From the NCBI GenBank assembly GCA_900755865.1, contig CAAEHZ010000232.1, positions 1-10,163 on the forward strand: DNA of 10,163 nt, in the 5' to 3' direction. This DNA comes from Lachnospiraceae bacterium (lineage in GTDB: Bacteria > Bacillota > Clostridia > Lachnospirales > Lachnospiraceae). The notes beneath the pieces are model-generated. The model did no database searches and was not told where the DNA came from. It saw nothing but the letters and a program-made list of their open reading frames with translations. This document shows, one piece after another, positions 1 through 5,698 of this stretch. Position 1 is the stretch's first letter, and the number at the start of each line of letters is the position of its first letter. The translations under genes and the position numbers were made by a program.

Positions 1-140
1 AGAACGCAGCTTTGTTTAGGTCGCATATTAACTGGGAGGAAGAGGAACGGAAATTAGAGGAAGAAGAAAAACAGAACAAAAGGCGGAAAAAGGGAAAAAT
101 TGAATCCAGAGGAGAAAAGAAACAAAATAGAAGAAATTAA
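1..140 (+). CDS. 3' end of an upstream phage gene, probably minor head protein
   Basis: An open frame enters from the left edge (first full codon at 3) and stops at TAA 138-140. The visible 45 residues are very hydrophilic: after NAALFRSHINW comes a run of Glu, then Lys/Arg-rich residues, a typical charged C-terminal tail. It has no start inside the window. Its position, just before the scaffold and capsid genes of a siphovirus-type head block, is where portal or minor head (MuF-like or minor capsid 2) genes usually sit, so that is the best guess. The assignment rests on context only. The end overlaps the next gene's proposed TTG start by 41 bases. Confidence 0.5.
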   Translation, partial: NAALFRSHINWEEEERKLEEEEKQNKRRKKGKIESRGEKKQNRRN

Positions 141-282
141 GAAACAGTGGCAAGAAGAACTTTTTCCATTATTTGAAAAGTGGGAAAAGGAACCTGTGGG
201 GATATTGGATAGACACCTGAAAGAGGAAGCAGAGATAAACCGTAAATATCAGGAAATGATTAGAAAGATTGCGAATGAGTAG
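100..282 (+). CDS. small charged helical phage protein, function unknown
   Basis: A 60-residue protein starting at TTG (100-102), preceded by an AAAAAGGG purine stretch that could act as a ribosome binding site. It begins MNPEEKRNKIEEIKKQW and is almost entirely Glu, Lys, Arg and hydrophobics, with no Pro or Gly except a PVG turn near the middle. That suggests two amphipathic helices. There is no signal peptide, membrane segment or Cys. It overlaps the end of the preceding gene out of frame, which is common in phage head operons. I do not recognise a family with certainty; small proteins of this sort lie between the minor head and scaffold genes of Firmicutes prophages. The non-ATG start and short length leave some doubt that it is expressed. 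Confidence 0.6.
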   Translation: MNPEEKRNKIEEIKKQWQEELFPLFEKWEKEPVGILDRHLKEEAEINRKYQEMIRKIANE

Positions 283-299
283 CAGAACCCAAAATCTTG

Positions 300-328
300 T
301 TGCACACTTTTTCATAATGTCCTACAAT
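300..328 (+). promoter_or_regulatory. sigma-A type promoter for the KTR gene and tRNA
   Basis: TTGCAC (300-305) and TACAAT (323-328) are separated by exactly 17 bases, a good match to the housekeeping promoter consensus. Transcription would start near 335, just upstream of a strong GGAGGGG ribosome binding site (338-344) and the ATG at 349. The octamer AATGTCCT occurs twice, at 316-323 and 326-333, one helical turn apart and overlapping the -10 box, so a regulator could bind there. A promoter inside an otherwise continuous structural operon suggests that the following small gene and tRNA are transcribed independently, for instance in the lysogen. Predicted from sequence only. Confidence 0.55.
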
Positions 329-348
329 GTCCTTACGGAGGGGTAAAC

Positions 349-516
349 ATGACACCGAAAGGATATTATTGGGTGGGGTGCCCGAAATGTGGATTCCCGA
401 AGATGCAGATTTTAAGAAGCGATACTGCGCTGTGGAATTTCCCGGGGTACTGTAAAAAATGTAAAACTGAATCAATCATAACGATAGAGCCGAAGCGCCA
501 AACAGTAAATTCTTGA
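349..516 (+). CDS. Cys_rich_KTR-like small zinc-ribbon protein
   Basis: A 55-residue protein starting at ATG 349 behind a strong GGAGGGG site and ending at TGA 514-516. It has two CxxC pairs (Cys11/Cys14 in WVGCPKCG, Cys35/Cys38 in GYCKKCK) spaced like a zinc ribbon, with the WNFPGYCKKCK stretch typical of the Cys_rich_KTR family. The family's Lys-Thr-Arg signature after the first CxxC is degenerate here (FPKMQI). These proteins occur in Firmicutes prophages and integrative elements and their biochemical role is unknown; nucleic-acid or protein binding through zinc is plausible. It has its own promoter and is followed by a tRNA gene, so it looks like an accessory gene inserted between conserved head genes. 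Confidence 0.8.
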   Translation: MTPKGYYWVGCPKCGFPKMQILRSDTALWNFPGYCKKCKTESIITIEPKRQTVNS

Positions 517-543
517 AAAAGAAGGTACTGCGAGGCGCTTTTT
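493..543 (+). terminator. possible weak terminator overlapping the KTR gene end
   Basis: AAGCGCC (493-499) pairs perfectly with GGCGCTT (534-540), and the right arm runs into a five-T stretch (539-543). The long loop holds a second small hairpin, TTCTT/AAGAA (510-514 with 519-523), which encloses the KTR stop codon. The architecture resembles an intrinsic terminator, but the large branched loop and short T run make it weak. It could limit read-through from the KTR promoter into the tRNA and scaffold, or aid processing. Confidence 0.35.
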
Positions 544-550
544 CTATTGA

Positions 551-623
551 TGCGGAATAGAGCAGTGGGCAGCTCATCAGGCTCATGACCTGAAGGTCGC
601 AGGTTCAAATCCTGCTTCCGCAA
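551..623 (+). tRNA. tRNA-Met (CAU), initiator-like, phage-borne
   Basis: A full cloverleaf can be drawn. The acceptor stem is TGCGGAA (551-557) with TTCCGCA (616-622), discriminator A623. The D stem is GAGC/GCTC. The anticodon stem TCAGG/CCTGA encloses loop CTCATGA with anticodon CAT at 584-586. The variable loop is AGGTC, and the T arm is GCAGG-TTCAAAT-CCTGC. The whole sequence resembles bacterial initiator tRNA: A11:U24 in the D stem, a G/C-rich lower anticodon stem, and the AGGTCGCAGGTTCAAATCC stretch. Differences from the usual initiator are mostly paired changes that keep the stems. Residue 1 is U and pairs with A72 (initiators normally have an unpaired C1/A72), and base 37 is G instead of A. 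CCA is not encoded. It could serve as an initiator, an elongator or an Ile2-type tRNA; initiator ancestry seems clearest. Confidence 0.9.
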
Positions 624-631
624 TTTTCCCA

Positions 632-650
632 TACCGGAGAAAGTCCGGTA
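632..650 (+). promoter_or_regulatory. perfect hairpin between tRNA and scaffold gene
   Basis: TACCGGA (632-638) and TCCGGTA (644-650) form a perfect 7-bp stem with a 5-base GAAAG loop. No T run follows (AATAAATCATTT), so it is not a standard intrinsic terminator. It lies nine bases after the tRNA and 14 bases before the scaffold's AAGGAGAG ribosome binding region. It may mark the tRNA 3' processing region or protect the 5' end of the scaffold message after cleavage. This is inference. Confidence 0.4.
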
Positions 651-674
651 AATAAATCATTTAAGGAGAGAGCA

Positions 675-1280
675 ATGAAAAACATTTTAACTATCTTGAA
701 GGAACTGGGCATTGAGGTACCCGCGGACAAGGAGGCAGGTCTTAATTCTGCCGTAGCAGAGAACTATAAACCGGTGGCTGACTACGACAAGCAGAAGGAA
801 AAGCTGGACGCAGCGAATCAGACGATTGAGGCAAATGATACTGCCATAAAAGACCTCCAGACCAAACTTGACGGCTTTAAAAATGTGGATGTATCCGGTC
901 TGAACAAGCGCATTTCAGACCTGGAAGCAGAAAAAGCCAATATCCAGAAGGAGTATGATACGAAGATTGCTGACAGGGATTTTGATGACCTGGTAAAGGA
1001 GAGCATTACTGCGGCAAAGGGAAAGAATGTCAGGGCAATTACAGCACTGCTGGATGTACCTGCATTAAAGGCATCCAAAAATCAGAAGGAAGACGTTGCC
1101 GCAGCATTAAAGGCGCTGACAGAGAAAGAGGATAGCAAGATGCTTTTCGGGGAGCCGGACCCGACACCGGCAGGAACAGGTAAGTTAATCGGACAGGTAA
1201 GAGGAGGCAATAGCGCAGCCACGGAGGAGGCGGCAATGCGTGCAGCAATGGGACTTCCACCTGTCGCAGATGCAAAATAA
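675..1280 (+). CDS. phage scaffolding protein (GP20 family)
   Basis: A 201-residue protein with ATG at 675 behind AAGGAGAGAG. It matches the pattern of the phage minor structural protein GP20 family, which acts as the internal scaffold of HK97-fold capsids. A short N-terminal segment (MKNILTILKELGIEVP) is followed by a long coiled-coil, roughly residues 36-105, rich in Ala, Asp, Lys and Glu, with LDAANQTIEAND and ISDLEAEKANIQ. Then come a helical region containing AITALLDVPAL and a Gly/Ala/Pro-rich C-terminal part (PDPTPAGTGKLIGQVRGG) that would be expected to contact the capsid protein. It is immediately upstream of the major capsid gene, the canonical place for a scaffold. No protease domain is visible. 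Length is normal for the family. Confidence 0.88.
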   Translation: MKNILTILKELGIEVPADKEAGLNSAVAENYKPVADYDKQKEKLDAANQTIEANDTAIKDLQTKLDGFKNVDVSGLNKRISDLEAEKANIQKEYDTKIADRDFDDLVKESITAAKGKNVRAITALLDVPALKASKNQKEDVAAALKALTEKEDSKMLFGEPDPTPAGTGKLIGQVRGGNSAATEEAAMRAAMGLPPVADAK

Positions 1281-1292
1281 GGAGGAAAGAGA

Positions 1293-2300
1293 ATGCCAAA
1301 TACAATTGCACTTGCAAAGAATTTTGTTCCCCTGTTGGATGAGGTATACCAGAAGGAATCTGTTGCCTCAGACTTAAATGGGGATGCGTCCATGGTGAGA
1401 GCAGGGGCAAATGCCAAGGAAATCGTATATCCCCAGATTGCTGTAACCGGTCTGGGAGATTATGACCGTAACAGTGGATATACTGATGGAACAGTAGATT
1501 TCAGAAGGGTTACAACAGAGTACAACTATGACAGAGGCGCGAGGCTGTCCGTGGATGCCATGGATAATCAGGAAACCTATAACCTTGCGTTTGGTATGGC
1601 AGGGGCGACTCTGATGCGGACAAAGGTTGCACCGGAGGCAGATGCGTTTACCTTTGCTACACTGGCAGGAACGCCCGGAATATCCAAAGGAGAAGCAAAG
1701 ACCATTGATGGAGCAGAAGACTTTTTAAAAGAGCTTCTGGCAGCAAAAAATACCATGGATGAGGACGAAGTGCCGGAGGAGGGAAGAATCCTGTATGCAA
1801 CATCTACGTTGTTAAATAGTCTGACTATGCTGGATTCTTATAAATCAAAGGAGATTCTTGCAGCCTTTACGATAAAGAAGCCGGTACCCCAGGGGCGGTT
1901 CTATACGTCCATTGACCTGCTGGATGGAAAGTCCAGGGATGAAGAGGCAGGTCATTACCGGAAAGGTACGGAACGCTATGAAAAGACCACGGATACAGTG
2001 GTAAACAGCGCAAAGACCTATTACACCGAATCTGGCGGAGTGTATTCCAAGGTAGGAAGCCCTGAAAACTCCGGATTACCGGGATATTATGAAAAGGTAT
2101 CCGAGGCGGCAAAGGATATCAACTTTATGATTATCCACAAACCTGCAATTATTAAGCACGATAAGCATATCGTATCCGGAATTATTCCGGCATCTGCAAA
2201 TCCGAATGAGGACGCAGACATCCTTAAGTACAGAAAGTATGGCATTGTGGATGTATACAAGAATAAGCTGGCAGGCATCTATTTGAGCCACAAGGCATAA
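1293..2300 (+). CDS. major capsid protein
   Basis: A 335-residue protein starting at ATG 1293 behind AAGGAGG, 12 bases after the scaffold stop. Its N-terminus (MPNTIALAKNFVPLLDEVYQKES), the early basic/aromatic stretch (VDFRRVTTEYNYDRGARLSVD) and the C-terminal strands (DINFMIIHKPAIIKHDK) fit HK97-fold major capsid proteins of Firmicutes siphoviruses. No N-terminal delta domain or prohead protease gene is apparent, consistent with a separate GP20 scaffold. Residues of about 229-270 look like an extra module, with KTYYTESGGVYSKVGSPENS followed by a Tyr-Tyr-Glu. I recall this tyrosine pattern as an insertion in several phage structural proteins, and it probably decorates the capsid surface. The gene appears intact. 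Confidence 0.88.
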   Translation: MPNTIALAKNFVPLLDEVYQKESVASDLNGDASMVRAGANAKEIVYPQIAVTGLGDYDRNSGYTDGTVDFRRVTTEYNYDRGARLSVDAMDNQETYNLAFGMAGATLMRTKVAPEADAFTFATLAGTPGISKGEAKTIDGAEDFLKELLAAKNTMDEDEVPEEGRILYATSTLLNSLTMLDSYKSKEILAAFTIKKPVPQGRFYTSIDLLDGKSRDEEAGHYRKGTERYEKTTDTVVNSAKTYYTESGGVYSKVGSPENSGLPGYYEKVSEAAKDINFMIIHKPAIIKHDKHIVSGIIPASANPNEDADILKYRKYGIVDVYKNKLAGIYLSHKA

Positions 2301-2309
2301 GGAGGAGCT

Positions 2310-2477
2310 ATGAGGACTGTAGGACTTGGTATGGTAAAAGATTCTGAGGAGCAGCAGAAAGCGCTGCTCTCCGAGTTGGAAACTCTGCGGGCGGAAAATG
2401 AAGCCCTTCGGGTGGAAAATGAAACACTGAAAAAGGACAATGCTTTCTTGAAAAAGAAAATGAAGGCAGAAGGGTAA
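2310..2477 (+). CDS. leucine-zipper microprotein after the capsid gene
   Basis: A 55-residue protein, ATG 2310-2312 directly after GGAGGAG (2301-2307), ending at TAA 2475-2477. Leucines fall every seven residues at 19, 26, 33, 40 and 47. The companion core positions are L23, N30, N37, N44 and M51. Flanking g and e positions are E22/R27, E29/R34, E36/K41 and D43/K48, each an acid matched with a base, as expected for a parallel in-register two-stranded coiled coil. There is no basic region before the zipper, so it is not a bZIP DNA-binding protein; the end is Lys-rich (FLKKKMKAEG). Its place between capsid and connector genes suggests a structural or assembly role. Function is unknown. The strong ribosome binding site and intact frame support a real gene. 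Confidence 0.75.
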   Translation: MRTVGLGMVKDSEEQQKALLSELETLRAENEALRVENETLKKDNAFLKKKMKAEG

Positions 2478-2495
2478 GAAACGGGGGAGCATAAT

Positions 2496-2879
2496 ATGAC
2501 CTATATTAACTGGGAGTATTATAGCTCCCTTTACAATATGATTCCGGAGGCTGCCTTTGAACGGCTGGCAAAGAGAGCCTCCGCCAGGCTGGATGTATAT
2601 ACCCATATGAGGGTGCTGAAATTTGAGAAGAACTATCTGGAGGATACCGCCACAGATTTTCAGAATCAGGTACATATGCAGATTCAGAATACCACCTGTG
2701 AGCTTGCGGAGGGCTTATATCAGCAGGAAACAACCGGAATGGGGACAGGTATTGCTTCGGTAAGCAATGACGGGTATTCAGAGTCCTATAAAATCACTAC
2801 GGCAGCAGAGCAGGAGGTGCAGCTTCTTGCTATTGTGAGGAATGGGCTTTCCGGTACCGGATTGGCAGGTGCGGTATGA
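2496..2879 (+). CDS. head-tail connector (adaptor) protein
   Basis: A 127-residue protein, ATG 2496 behind GGGGGAG. It is mostly helical at the N-terminus (MTYINWEYYSSLYNMIPEAA, then FERLAKRASARLDVYTHMRV), followed by a second helical part (NQVHMQIQNTTCELAEGLYQ). The segment SNDGYSESYK resembles that of gp6/gp15-like adaptors, which form a ring under the portal and link it to the neck. Position after the capsid gene and before the closure and minor capsid genes matches the usual order. Family assignment is by layout and general pattern rather than by a diagnostic motif. The stop overlaps the next start by four bases (ATGA, 2876-2879), implying translational coupling. Confidence 0.72.
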   Translation: MTYINWEYYSSLYNMIPEAAFERLAKRASARLDVYTHMRVLKFEKNYLEDTATDFQNQVHMQIQNTTCELAEGLYQQETTGMGTGIASVSNDGYSESYKITTAAEQEVQLLAIVRNGLSGTGLAGAV

Positions 2880-3319
2880 GTGTTTTGTTTACGGACATAA
2901 TGACGGTATATAACCATTACCGGGACAGGGATACAGGAGCCGAAAGCTGGAACAGGTCAGTTATCCGGGGCGTACAATGGACCCACAACAGGCGGGAACT
3001 ATCCACAAGGGGCGGAGTCCAGACAGAAACAAAGGTGGAAAGTATTACAGTGGATTTCCAGAGAAATTATGGAAACAAGCCTTATCTGCCGCCGCAGGAA
3101 TATGCTTTACTGTCCACGGAAGAAAGTAAAAAATACTGGACATTGGATTCCAGAGGCGGGACAGATATGGTTGTGCAGGGAATTGTTGAACTGGAGATTG
3201 GAAAGGAGTACACGCTGTCAGAACTGAAAAAGGATTTCCAGTATGCTGCAGTTGTGGGAACTATTTCCGATAACCGGAACCGTCCCCGGCTGAAAACCAT
3301 TAAATTGACAGGAAAGTAA
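2876..3319 (+). CDS. putative head closure / minor capsid protein
   Basis: A 147-residue protein starting at ATG 2876, overlapping the previous stop. The beginning MSVLFTDIMTVYNHYRD and the later strands (TKVESITVDFQRNY, DMVVQGIVELEIGKEYTLSE) suggest a small beta-rich fold. It holds the position that minor capsid 1 or stopper proteins take in Firmicutes siphophages: after the connector and before the minor capsid 2-type protein. Such proteins seal the head after DNA packaging. I do not see a decisive motif, so the function is inferred from gene order. A 16-base palindrome follows its stop codon. Confidence 0.62.
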   Translation: MSVLFTDIMTVYNHYRDRDTGAESWNRSVIRGVQWTHNRRELSTRGGVQTETKVESITVDFQRNYGNKPYLPPQEYALLSTEESKKYWTLDSRGGTDMVVQGIVELEIGKEYTLSELKKDFQYAAVVGTISDNRNRPRLKTIKLTGK

Positions 3320-3321
3320 AA

Positions 3322-3337
3322 GTTGCACCGGTGCAAC
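3322..3337 (+). repeat. perfect 16-base palindrome ahead of a phage gene
   Basis: GTTGCACCGGTGCAAC reads identically on both strands. It starts two bases after a stop codon and touches the GGGAGG ribosome binding site (3338-3343) of the next gene. In RNA it would form a 6-bp stem with a CCGG loop. It could be an operator, an mRNA structure that tunes translation, or a cleavage site. There is no T run, so it is not a terminator. Confidence 0.7.
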
Positions 3338-3348
3338 GGGAGGAAAGA

Positions 3349-3798
3349 ATGTCTGTAAAAGGATTTTTTGAGCTGAAAGTAAAACATACCTTTGACCCCG
3401 GGGTCTGTATTAAGGCATTAGGACTGGAAGAGAAGGGGAGATTGACAAAGATATGTGCAGAGGAAATTTTGAGGTTGTCAGACCCCTATGTGCCCTTTGC
3501 AGAGGGAAGCTTAAAGAACAGCGGACATATAGAAAATGGATGTGACGTTGTATACACAACACCGTATGCACATTATATGTGGGAGGGAATTGTGTATCAG
3601 GACCCGAAGCTGCACTGTGCCGGTTTTTTGACAGAGAATGGCTGGCGCTCCAGAAAAGGAGTTACAAAGGAGCCGACGACACGAAGCCTGACCTATGGGA
3701 ATGGCAATCTGAGAGGGGCTAAATGGACAGACAGGATGCTTCAGGACGGGGGATTAAAGCAGATTGAGGAAACCCTGCAGAAGGAGGTAGGAAAGTGA
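3349..3798 (+). CDS. minor capsid protein (minor capsid 2 / gp10-like)
   Basis: A 149-residue protein. I place the start at ATG 3349, six bases after GGGAGG. The upstream in-frame GTG at 3331 lies inside the palindrome and has no ribosome binding site. The centre carries SDPYVPFAEGSLKNSG followed by VVYTTPYAHYMWEGIVYQDP, the pattern of the Firmicutes minor capsid 2 / HK97 gp10-like family (a Pro-x-Asp/Glu-x-Gly-x-Leu-Lys turn, then a Tyr-rich strand). Such proteins act at the neck, between head closure and tail terminator. A four-base overlap (GTGA, 3795-3798) couples it to the next gene. Length is within the family's usual range. Confidence 0.78.
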   Translation: MSVKGFFELKVKHTFDPGVCIKALGLEEKGRLTKICAEEILRLSDPYVPFAEGSLKNSGHIENGCDVVYTTPYAHYMWEGIVYQDPKLHCAGFLTENGWRSRKGVTKEPTTRSLTYGNGNLRGAKWTDRMLQDGGLKQIEETLQKEVGK

Positions 3799-4208
3799 CG
3801 GTATCAGAAGCAATCATTCAGTGGTTAAAGCAGTTTGCACCGGAGAAGATGCGGCAGATTGACACAGACCGGATGCACGGGGATGTGGACTTTGCACTGG
3901 TGAAGGAACCTACGATAAATGTAAAAAAATACATATCAGGAACAGAGGTTCATACGGAGTACTATCAGATGCTTGCAAGGCTTCCCAGCCTGACAGATAC
4001 AGACTGTGTGGAGAATGGAGCCTGGATGGAAGAACTGACCCGGTGGATTGAGAAGAGGGACAGGGAAAGAAACTATCCGGAACTGGATAACGGGACAGTT
4101 CAGAAAATAGGGATTTCTTCTTCATTCTTTGTAGGAGAGAATGAGGATGCGGACGCAATTTATCAGATGACAATATCAATTCAGTATATCAGGAGGAATA
4201 AGGCGTGA
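3795..4208 (+). CDS. tail terminator-like / minor capsid 3-type protein
   Basis: A 137-residue protein starting at GTG 3795, with AAGGAGG at 3781-3787 upstream. It begins with an amphipathic helix (MTVSEAIIQWLKQFAP), then strands including KEPTINVKKYISGTEVHTEY, a helix (WMEELTRWIEKRDRERNYPE), and a final strand pair (GISSSFFVG, AIYQMTISIQYIRR). This helix-strand layout ending in a YQMTISIQYIRR-like strand is typical of tail terminator or minor capsid 3 proteins, which cap the tail tube and join it to the head. It sits just before the tail tube gene, as expected. Overlaps of four bases on both sides point to a coupled operon. Confidence 0.7.
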   Translation: MTVSEAIIQWLKQFAPEKMRQIDTDRMHGDVDFALVKEPTINVKKYISGTEVHTEYYQMLARLPSLTDTDCVENGAWMEELTRWIEKRDRERNYPELDNGTVQKIGISSSFFVGENEDADAIYQMTISIQYIRRNKA

Positions 4209-4684
4209 GAGATAACTTAAGACACTATATTGATACGAGCATGAACGCAGAAGAGGCAAAATACAGGCTTCTCGGAGATGGAGTCGAAAGCCTTACGGAG
4301 GAAATGAACCCCGAAGAGGAAACAAAGCATTATATCCATATGTCCAAAAGCTCTAACAAGGTGAAATCCTATCAGAGAAGTTTTGAGGTGGATAAAGAGG
4401 ACTGTGTGGAGGATGAGGTGCAGACCATGATTGATAAGCTGGTGGATGATTTGCCGGTAGGGGCGAGCGCTGAAACATCATTTGTCCGGTTCAGAATGAA
4501 GGATGCAGTACCGGAAAAGCCCGGAGTTTACACGGCAATCAAGGTACCCTGTACGGTATCGGTATCTTCCAGTGGTGGAGATGGCGGGGACTATGTACAT
4601 AACGTAATCAGCGTGAAGCAGTCCGGAGAGGATATTAAAGGAACCTTTAATGTAACCACGGAAGCATTTACACCGGAGGAGTAA
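4205..4684 (+). CDS. major tail (tube) protein
   Basis: A 159-residue protein starting at GTG 4205, overlapping the previous stop by four bases and preceded by AGGAGG (4191-4196). The segment YRLLGDGVESLTEEMNPEEE, then KHYIHMSKSSNKVKSYQRSF, is characteristic of tail tube proteins in clostridial siphophages: a Gly-containing opening strand, an acidic loop, and then the Ser-Tyr-Gln strand. The C-terminal beta segments (YVHNVISVKQSGEDIKGTFN) fit the tube fold. It polymerises into the tail tube around the tape measure. Position between terminator and chaperones supports the call. The gene is intact. Confidence 0.82.
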   Translation: MRDNLRHYIDTSMNAEEAKYRLLGDGVESLTEEMNPEEETKHYIHMSKSSNKVKSYQRSFEVDKEDCVEDEVQTMIDKLVDDLPVGASAETSFVRFRMKDAVPEKPGVYTAIKVPCTVSVSSSGGDGGDYVHNVISVKQSGEDIKGTFNVTTEAFTPEE

Positions 4685-4688
4685 ACGG

Positions 4689-5117
4689 ATGAATGAGATT
4701 AGAATAAAGAGCGGTATTGAAATCACGGTAAATGAGAAAGGGGAAACCATCTGCATCAATGCGGAGGACCAGACCTTTCTTGATAAGTTCTACGGGTTAC
4801 TTGATAAGTTCAGTGAGGCAGAAGCCCATATGAAGTCTGAAAAGGTAAGGGGGCTTAAGGACAGGGCGGCGCTGCAGGAAATGATTGTCCAGACAAGGGA
4901 GATTATGAAGGAAATAGACGGGCTGTTCGGGGAAGGAGCCTGCAAAAAGGTATTTGGTGATATTGTTCCTACACCGTATCTGCTGGCAATATTCTTTGAT
5001 AAAATGCTGCCTTATACAGAGCAGTATGCGAATGAGCGTCAGCAGAATATTTCCAAAATCTATTCCAGAAGCAGAAAAGGAGCCAGAAGCCCTAAGAATA
5101 ACCACAGGAGAAGATAA
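4689..5117 (+). CDS. tail assembly chaperone (gpG-like)
   Basis: A 142-residue protein starting at ATG 4689; the GGAGG that serves it lies inside the end of the tail tube gene (4676-4680). The N-terminus (MNEIRIKSGIEITVNEKGET) is beta-rich, resembling a small domain related to the tube protein. A helical centre and a basic C-terminus (SRSRKGARSPKNNHRRR) follow. Located between the tail tube and Gp15/tape measure genes, it should be the first of the two chaperones that coat the tape measure during tail assembly. No convincing slippery heptamer for a -1 frameshift is visible. The next gene is in the same frame after TAA and one codon. Confidence 0.68.
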   Translation: MNEIRIKSGIEITVNEKGETICINAEDQTFLDKFYGLLDKFSEAEAHMKSEKVRGLKDRAALQEMIVQTREIMKEIDGLFGEGACKKVFGDIVPTPYLLAIFFDKMLPYTEQYANERQQNISKIYSRSRKGARSPKNNHRRR

Positions 5118-5120
5118 GAT

Positions 5121-5696
5121 ATGTTTAATGTACTGCTTGACCCACTGCCGGAGGAATGGAACGGGTATGCAATAGATACGGATTTTCAGACAGGGATTAT
5201 GATATCTCAATGCCTGGCGGACGAGAGCCTTTCTGATACGGAGAGATTCTATGCGGCAGCAAGGCTTTTGTTTTTAAAGAATTGCCCGGGGAATGAGGAA
5301 ATAGCGGAGGCTATCAAATGGTATATGACCGAGTATTCCCATGACAACACAAAGCCGGAAAAGTCGGAGCTTGTCATTATGGACTGGAATATAGACCAGT
5401 GGAGAATTTATGCGGCATTCCGGCAGCAGTATGGCATAGACCTGAACGTGGACAGAATACACTGGTTTACCTTCATGGGGCTTTTAAGCAATCTGCAGGA
5501 GTGTGCGTTTACAAGGGTAATGGATGTCCGGCAGAAAAAGATTACGGCGAAAATGTCCAATGAAGAAAAGGCGGCATTACGGAAGGCAAAAATGGTATTT
5601 GAGATAAAGCAGCCGAAAGAGGTCATGTCACCGGAGGAAAAGCGGCAGGTGGATGAGTTCTTAAAGTATGCTAATATCAATCGAAAAAAGAAATAG
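5121..5696 (+). CDS. Gp15-family phage protein, second tail chaperone
   Basis: A 191-residue protein, ATG 5121, with AGGAG at 5106-5110. The opening MFNVLLDPLPEEWNGYAIDT followed by DFQTGIMISQCLADESLSD matches the bacteriophage Gp15 family, in which a DPLP motif and a predicted inner-core strand precede a helical bundle. The later IDQWRIYAAFRQQYGIDLN and IHWFTFMGLLSNL stretches are also typical. The C-terminus is charged and ends in KK. In Firmicutes siphophages Gp15 lies immediately before the tape measure and probably acts as the second tail assembly chaperone. Only one in-frame stop codon (TAA 5115-5117) and one further codon separate it from the preceding gene. Intact. Confidence 0.82.
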   Translation: MFNVLLDPLPEEWNGYAIDTDFQTGIMISQCLADESLSDTERFYAAARLLFLKNCPGNEEIAEAIKWYMTEYSHDNTKPEKSELVIMDWNIDQWRIYAAFRQQYGIDLNVDRIHWFTFMGLLSNLQECAFTRVMDVRQKKITAKMSNEEKAALRKAKMVFEIKQPKEVMSPEEKRQVDEFLKYANINRKKK

Positions 5697-5698
5697 GG

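Noticed and set aside
366..632. Minus-strand ORF containing QDLNLRPSGHEPDELPTA
   Set aside because: It is the antisense translation of the tRNA gene; peptides of this kind are a known source of spurious database proteins.
3331..3348. Upstream GTG start that would extend the minor capsid gene by six residues
   Set aside because: The GTG is inside the 16-base palindrome and has no ribosome binding site, whereas ATG 3349 has GGGAGG at proper distance.
4954..5175. Overlapping plus-strand ORF across the tail chaperone end, as a frameshift product
   Set aside because: It is in the +1 frame with no slippery site, its sequence is not domain-like, and Gp15 has its own ATG and ribosome binding site.
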